Shown: in pieces, positions 59,632 through 64,000 of the stretch
Position numbering within the stretch: position 1 is the stretch's first letter
Layout: each line of letters begins with the position of its first letter
Assembly (NCBI RefSeq): GCF_001864935.2
Contig: NZ_CP126267.1
Location: 868,001-932,000, forward strand
Direction: 5' to 3'
Source: Curtobacterium sp. MCBA15_012
GTDB lineage: Bacteria; Actinomycetota; Actinomycetes; Actinomycetales; Microbacteriaceae
DNA length: 64,000 nt
Translations under genes and position numbers: made by a program
The notes under the pieces: model-generated
What the model was told of the DNA's origin: nothing
What the model saw: only the letters and a program-made list of their open reading frames with translations
The model's database searches: none

Positions 59632-62600
59632 GTGACGATCTCGGGCATCATCCCTGCGCTCTTGCGCGCCTCCGCGTTCGATCGCGTCCTCCGCGCCGCC
59701 GGGCGTGACGCTGACTTCTCCGTCGTCGACGGCCTGCGCGTGCCGTTGCTCGCCGCCCTCCTGGCCGAGCGCTCCGGCCCGCAGTGCCTCTTCGTGGTGA
59801 CCGCCACCGGGCGCGAGGCCGAGGCGGTCCGCAGCGCCTTCACGTGCACGGTGCCCGATGCCGAGGTCCTCGAGTTCCCCGCGTGGGAGACCCTGCCGCA
59901 CGAGCGCCTGAGCCCGAGCGCGCAGACGGTCGGCACCCGCATCGCGACGCTCCGTACGCTCGCCGCGTGGCAGGACGCCGACCCGGCCGATCGCCGTCCC
60001 GTCGTCGTCGTGGCGAGCGTCCGTGCGGCGCTGCAGCCGATCGCGGGCAACCTGACCTCGCTCGCGCCGGTCGTCCTCCGCACCGACTCGCGCGGCAACG
60101 ACCTCGCGGGGATCGCGGCGCAGCTGGTCGACCTCGCGTACGCCCGTGTCGACCTCGTCACGCGTCGTGGTGAGTTCGCCGTCCGCGGTGGCATCCTCGA
60201 CGTCTTCCCGCCGGGCGCCGACCACCCGGTGCGCGTCGACTTCTTCGGCGACGAGATCGAGGCCATCAAGGCGTTCTCGGTCGCCGACCAGCGCACCACC
60301 GAGGACGACCTCGGCGTGGTCGAGCTCACCGCCTCCCGCGAACTGCTGCTGAGCGACGACGTCCGGCAGCGTGCCCGCGAGATGCTGCACGAGTTCCCGA
60401 ACCTGTCGCAGATGCTCGCCAAGATCGCCGAGGGCATCCCGGTCGAGGGCATGGAGTCCCTCGCCCCCGCGCTCGTGCAGGACCTCGTGCCGATCACCTC
60501 GTACCTGCCCGAGGCCGCGACGATCGCCGTGCTGTCCCCGGAGCGGGTGAGCGGCCGTGCGCACAGCCTGGCCGAGACGAACACCGAGTTCCTGCAGGCC
60601 GCGTGGAGCGCCGCCGTCGCCGGTGCGCAGGCACCGATCGACCTCGACGCCGGCAACTTCCTGACCGTGCAGCAGCTCAAGAACGGCCGTGGGCAGCGCA
60701 CCTGGTGGACCGTGACGCCGTTCGACTCCGGGCTCGACGAGGGCGACCGCGACCGCGTGCTCACCGACGCCGAGGCCGCGAGCGAGGCCGGCGAGTACAT
60801 CCGCGTGCGGGCCGAGTCGATCCCGAGCTTCGCCGGCAGCGCGGACGGTGCCGTCGGGCACGTCAAGCAGCTCGTCGACGACGGGTGGGCGGTCGTCGTG
60901 ACGGCGCAGGGCAAGGGCCTCGTCGAGCGCGCCGTCCAGGTGCTCGCCGACGCCGGTGTCGCCGCCCGCGCCGGCGACCTCACCGCACCGCCGGAGCCCG
61001 GCGTCGCGGTCGTGACCACCGCGTCGGTCGAGGCGGGCTTCGCCACCCCCGACCCGCGCATCGCCGTCCTGAGCGAGGCCGAGTTCTACGGCCGCAGCGT
61101 CCAGCAGGGCGCTCGGACCGTCAAGAAGCTCGCGGGTCGTCGCAAGAACGTCGTCGACCCGCTGCAGCTCAAGCCGGGCGACGTCGTCGTGCACGCGACG
61201 CACGGCATCGCCCGGTTCGTCGAGCTCGTCTCGCGCGAGGTGAGCTCCGGCGGCCGGAACGCCGTGAAGACGCAGCGCGAGTACCTCGTGCTCGAGTACG
61301 CACCGTCCAAGCGGAACTACCCCGGTGACAAGCTCTTCGTCCCGACCGACCAGCTCGACCAGCTGTCCCGCTACGTCGGCGGCGAGAACCCGACGCTGTC
61401 GAAGATGGGCGGCTCGGACTGGTCGGCCGCCAAGTCGAAGGCGCGCAAGGCGGTCCGCGACATCGCGGTCGACCTCGTGAAGCTCTACTCGGCGCGCATG
61501 GCGTCGAAGGGCCACGCGTTCGGCCCGGACACCCCGTGGCAGCGAGAGCTCGAGGAAGCCTTCCCGTTCGCCGAGACCGCCGACCAGCTCACCACGATCG
61601 ACGAGATCAAGCGCGACATGGAGAGCCCGATCCCGATGGACCGGCTGCTGTCCGGTGACGTCGGCTACGGCAAGACCGAGGTCGCGATCCGTGCCGCGTT
61701 CAAGGCCGTGCAGGACGGCAAGCAGGTCGCGGTCCTCGTGCCGACCACGCTGCTCGTCCGCCAGCACATGGAGACGTTCCAGGAGCGGTTCGCCGGCTTC
61801 CCGGTGCACCTGCGCGCGTTGAGCCGCTTCCAGTCCGAGAAGGAGTCGAAGGAGACGATCGCGGGCCTCGCGGACGGCACCGTCGACATCGTCATCGGCA
61901 CGCACCGGATCCTGTCGCAGAACATCCAGTTCAAGGACGTCGGACTCGTCATCATCGACGAGGAGCAGCGCTTCGGCGTCGAGCACAAGGACCAGCTCAA
62001 GAAGCTCAAGACCAACGTCGACGTGCTCGCGATGTCGGCGACCCCGATCCCGCGGTCGCTCGAGATGGCGGTCACCGGCATCCGCGAGATGTCGACGCTC
62101 GCCACCCCGCCCGAGGACCGCCACCCGATCCTCACGTTCGTCGGACCGCAGTCCGACCTGCAGGTGGCCGCGGCGATCCGGCGCGAGCTGCTCCGCGAGG
62201 GCCAGGTGTTCTACGTGCACAACCGCGTCAAGGACATCCAGTCGGTCGCGTCGCACCTCGCCGAGATCGTCCCCGACGCCCGGATCCAGGTCGCGCACGG
62301 CCAGATGTCCGAGGGCGCCCTCGAGCAGGTCATGGTCGACTTCTGGGAGCGGAAGTTCGACGTGCTCGTCTCGACGACCATCATCGAGACCGGCCTCGAC
62401 ATCGCGAACGCGAACACGCTCATCATCGACAAGGCCGACAAGTACGGGCTCTCGCAGCTGCACCAGTTGCGCGGTCGCGTCGGCCGTGGCCGGGAGCGCG
62501 GCTACGCGTACTTCCTGTACGACCCGGACAAGCCGCTGTCCGAGACCGCGCAGGACCGCCTCGAGACCATCGCGGCGAACAACGAGCTCGGCGCGGGCAT

Positions 62601-63243
62601 GCAGGTCGCCATGAAGGACCTCGAGATCCGCGGTGCGGGCAACCTGCTCGGCGGCGAGCAGTCCGGCCACATCGCCGGGGTCGGCTTCGACCTGTACCTC
62701 CGGATGATCGGCGAGGCGGTGTCGCAGTTCCGCGGTGACGTCGCCGAGGGGCAGACCGAGCTCCGGCTCGAGATCCCGGTCGATGCGCACATCCCCGAGG
62801 ACTACGTCGAGTCGGAGCGCCTGCGCCTCGAGGCGTACCAGAAGCTCTCGGCGGCGTCGGCCCCGGCGGCGCAGGCCGAGGCGATCGACATGGTGCTCGA
62901 CGAGCTCACCGACCGCTACGGCCAGCCCCCGCAGGCGGTGCGCACGCTCGTCGAGGTCTCCCGGCTCCGGCGGATGGCGCAGCAGGTCGGCCTGTCCGAC
63001 GTCGTCGTGATGGGCTCGAACCTGCGGGTCGCGGGCAAGGAGCTGCCCGACTCGGCGCAGGTCCGGCTCGCGCGGATGTACCCCGGGGCGCGCTGGTTCC
63101 CGCAGCAGGACGCGTCGAGCATCCCGCTGCCGAAGCCGCACGGCGAGACCCTGCCCGACGACGCGCTCATCGACTGGGTGGAGGGAATCCTGACGGCGGT
63201 CTACGGGGCCTCGAAGACGCCCGCGGAGTCGACCGCCGCCTGA
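59632..63243 (+). CDS. mfd: Transcription-repair coupling factor
   Basis: DNA translocase that removes stalled RNA polymerase and recruits UvrA to transcribed-strand damage; 1203 aa. In order: a UvrB-like N-terminal module (FPAWETLPHERLSPSAQTVG), the RNA polymerase-interacting domain (about 510-600, GDVVVHATHGIARFVELV), the RecG-like helicase with Walker A GDVGYGKTEVA (Lys681), Walker B DEEQ (776-779), TATP-like SATPIPRSLEMA and motif VI LHQLRGRVGRGRERGYAYFL, and a C-terminal TRCF domain. GTG at 59632 is 6 nt after TACCAT (59619-59624), suggesting a leaderless transcript. Confidence 0.97.
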   Translation: MTISGIIPALLRASAFDRVLRAAGRDADFSVVDGLRVPLLAALLAERSGPQCLFVVTATGREAEAVRSAFTCTVPDAEVLEFPAWETLPHERLSPSAQTVGTRIATLRTLAAWQDADPADRRPVVVVASVRAALQPIAGNLTSLAPVVLRTDSRGNDLAGIAAQLVDLAYARVDLVTRRGEFAVRGGILDVFPPGADHPVRVDFFGDEIEAIKAFSVADQRTTEDDLGVVELTASRELLLSDDVRQRAREMLHEFPNLSQMLAKIAEGIPVEGMESLAPALVQDLVPITSYLPEAATIAVLSPERVSGRAHSLAETNTEFLQAAWSAAVAGAQAPIDLDAGNFLTVQQLKNGRGQRTWWTVTPFDSGLDEGDRDRVLTDAEAASEAGEYIRVRAESIPSFAGSADGAVGHVKQLVDDGWAVVVTAQGKGLVERAVQVLADAGVAARAGDLTAPPEPGVAVVTTASVEAGFATPDPRIAVLSEAEFYGRSVQQGARTVKKLAGRRKNVVDPLQLKPGDVVVHATHGIARFVELVSREVSSGGRNAVKTQREYLVLEYAPSKRNYPGDKLFVPTDQLDQLSRYVGGENPTLSKMGGSDWSAAKSKARKAVRDIAVDLVKLYSARMASKGHAFGPDTPWQRELEEAFPFAETADQLTTIDEIKRDMESPIPMDRLLSGDVGYGKTEVAIRAAFKAVQDGKQVAVLVPTTLLVRQHMETFQERFAGFPVHLRALSRFQSEKESKETIAGLADGTVDIVIGTHRILSQNIQFKDVGLVIIDEEQRFGVEHKDQLKKLKTNVDVLAMSATPIPRSLEMAVTGIREMSTLATPPEDRHPILTFVGPQSDLQVAAAIRRELLREGQVFYVHNRVKDIQSVASHLAEIVPDARIQVAHGQMSEGALEQVMVDFWERKFDVLVSTTIIETGLDIANANTLIIDKADKYGLSQLHQLRGRVGRGRERGYAYFLYDPDKPLSETAQDRLETIAANNELGAGMQVAMKDLEIRGAGNLLGGEQSGHIAGVGFDLYLRMIGEAVSQFRGDVAEGQTELRLEIPVDAHIPEDYVESERLRLEAYQKLSAASAPAAQAEAIDMVLDELTDRYGQPPQAVRTLVEVSRLRRMAQQVGLSDVVVMGSNLRVAGKELPDSAQVRLARMYPGARWFPQQDASSIPLPKPHGETLPDDALIDWVEGILTAVYGASKTPAESTAA

Positions 63244-63288
63244 CGCGCGTCGCCTGACCGGCTCGGCCCGTCGGGTCGTCCTCTCGGA

Positions 63289-63434
63289 CCGGAGGCGCGT
63301 GGCCGGCCGGCAGCGCGCCTCCGGCCCGTCCCGTCGTCGGACGGGAGGCGCGTGGCGGGCTGGTACCGCGCCTCCCGTCCGGCCCGTGGTCGGGCGGGAG
63401 GCGCGTGGCGGGCTGGTACCGCGCCTCCCGTCCG
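63289..63434. repeat. Three tandem REP-like palindromes
   Basis: Copies at 63289-63324, 63338-63381 and 63391-63434. The middle one has perfect 15-bp arms (CGGACGGGAGGCGCG) and the third one mismatch. The loops TGGCGGGCTGGTAC of the second and third are identical. They fill the space between mfd and the convergent nhaA and could terminate both. Confidence 0.85.
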
Positions 63435-63537
63435 CCCCGGGGTCGCGGCAGACCGCCCGTCGCGCCCCGTCGCGGACGCCGCATCGGCGCGACGACGCCG
63501 CTGTCGTCCGACGGCGGTGTTGCCGCAGCGCGTCGAC

Positions 63538-64000
63538 CTACTCGGTCACCTCGGCCTCGGACAGCGCCCGGCGGGCGCGGTGGTGCCGCGCCTTCGCGCT
63601 GACCACGACCGCCGAGGCGACGATCGCGATGCCGGAGCCGACGAGGACGGCGAGGACGCCCTCGTCGAGGATCTCCTCGTTCCGGGCGAACGCGAGCTCG
63701 TTCATGAGCAGGGACACCGTGAAGCCGATGCCACCGAGCACGCCGACGGTGACGATCGAGCCGAAGGACAGGCGCGACCGGCCCGGGGCGCGGAACACCC
63801 TCGTCGCGACGACGCCGAACAGCGTGATGCCGAGCACCTTGCCGACGGGGAGCGCGAGCACCACCGCCCAGAACGTCGGGGAGAGTTCCCCGATGCCCAC
63901 CGCGGGGACGACGACCGCAGCCGAGGCGAAGGCGAACACCGGCAGCACGACCGCGTTCGACCACGGCTCGACGTGCTCGTGCAGCGTGTGTGCGGGCCGG
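63538..64000 (-). CDS. nhaA: Na+/H+ antiporter NhaA, 3' part
   Basis: C-terminal 153 residues of an NhaA-family antiporter; the 5' part lies beyond the right edge. HTLHEHVEPWSNAVVLPVFA matches the conserved junction of helices VIII-IX in NhaA, followed by GKVLGITLFG, GGIGFTVSLLMNELAF and a polar C-terminal tail. It exchanges internal Na+ for external protons in pH and salt homeostasis. Convergent with mfd across the three palindromes. Confidence 0.92.
   Translation of the reverse strand, partial: RPAHTLHEHVEPWSNAVVLPVFAFASAAVVVPAVGIGELSPTFWAVVLALPVGKVLGITLFGVVATRVFRAPGRSRLSFGSIVTVGVLGGIGFTVSLLMNELAFARNEEILDEGVLAVLVGSGIAIVASAVVVSAKARHHRARRALSEAEVTE

Noticed and set aside
57739..63141. 1800-codon open frame antisense to pth, the propeller gene and mfd
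   Set aside because: High-GC codon bias makes the opposite strand of real genes open. The plus-strand products (Pth, Mfd) are unmistakable and the antisense translation is low-complexity Arg/Leu/Val with no motif.

Overview
The window is chromosomal DNA of very high GC (codon third positions almost always G or C) from an actinobacterium. Gene content and order (glmU-prs, rplY/CTC-type L25-pth-mfd, gnd next to gntK, class-I xylA with a ROK repressor, a LAXTG-type cell-wall signal, many GTG/TTG starts) suggest Microbacteriaceae, plausibly Curtobacterium. That taxonomic name is inference; no rRNA, tRNA, phage, insertion sequence or CRISPR was seen.

Layout. 0.1-8.6 kb: two carbohydrate ABC importers (each one binding lipoprotein plus two permeases) flanking a LacI regulator, with a triplicated palindrome array between them. 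8.7-10.6 kb: a small conserved-looking ORF, a MarR regulator and an AraC regulator. 10.7-11.6 kb: a gene-free array of about 160-bp repeats. 11.6-18.5 kb: a LacI-controlled importer ending in a GH3 glycosidase. 18.6-20.5 kb: a small acidic protein, a TetR regulator and an acetyl-xylan-esterase-type hydrolase. 20.6-31.7 kb: xylB-xylA, a divergent cassette (Gfo/Idh/MocA dehydrogenase, ThuA, Gfo/Idh/MocA, TIM barrel), a ROK repressor, a polyol dehydrogenase and an MFS protein. 31.8-43.6 kb: mostly housekeeping genes (glmU, prs, a PrmC-like methyltransferase, a sulfite-oxidase-like molybdoenzyme, gnd, gntK, a two-component system, a methyltransferase). 43.7-55.5 kb: uxaC and a LacI regulator divergent from a fourth importer and a TIM barrel-Gfo/Idh-TIM barrel-fructuronate reductase-mannonate dehydratase operon. 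55.5-64 kb: a coiled-coil protein, rplY, pth, a wall-anchored propeller protein, mfd and the 3' part of nhaA.

How it works together. Roughly half the window is a hemicellulose/oligosaccharide utilisation region. Esterase and GH3 enzymes would trim acetylated or glucosylated/xylosylated oligomers, four importers bring products in, XylA/XylB feed xylose to the pentose phosphate pathway, and UxaC, UxuB-like reductase and ManD convert glucuronate to 2-keto-3-deoxygluconate. None of the four importers has its own ATPase, so a shared MsmK/UgpC-type ATPase elsewhere is expected. Three importers have clear palindromic operators beside a LacI gene, and an inverted repeat lies between xylA and its divergent cassette.

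Beyond genes, the window holds several families of intergenic palindromes (a REP-like element with arms built on GGACGGGAGGCGCG in at least 12 places, one of them inside the GH3 coding sequence), 19-bp tandem repeats, and ten genes whose start codon lies exactly 6 nt after a -10-like hexamer, the signature of leaderless transcripts.
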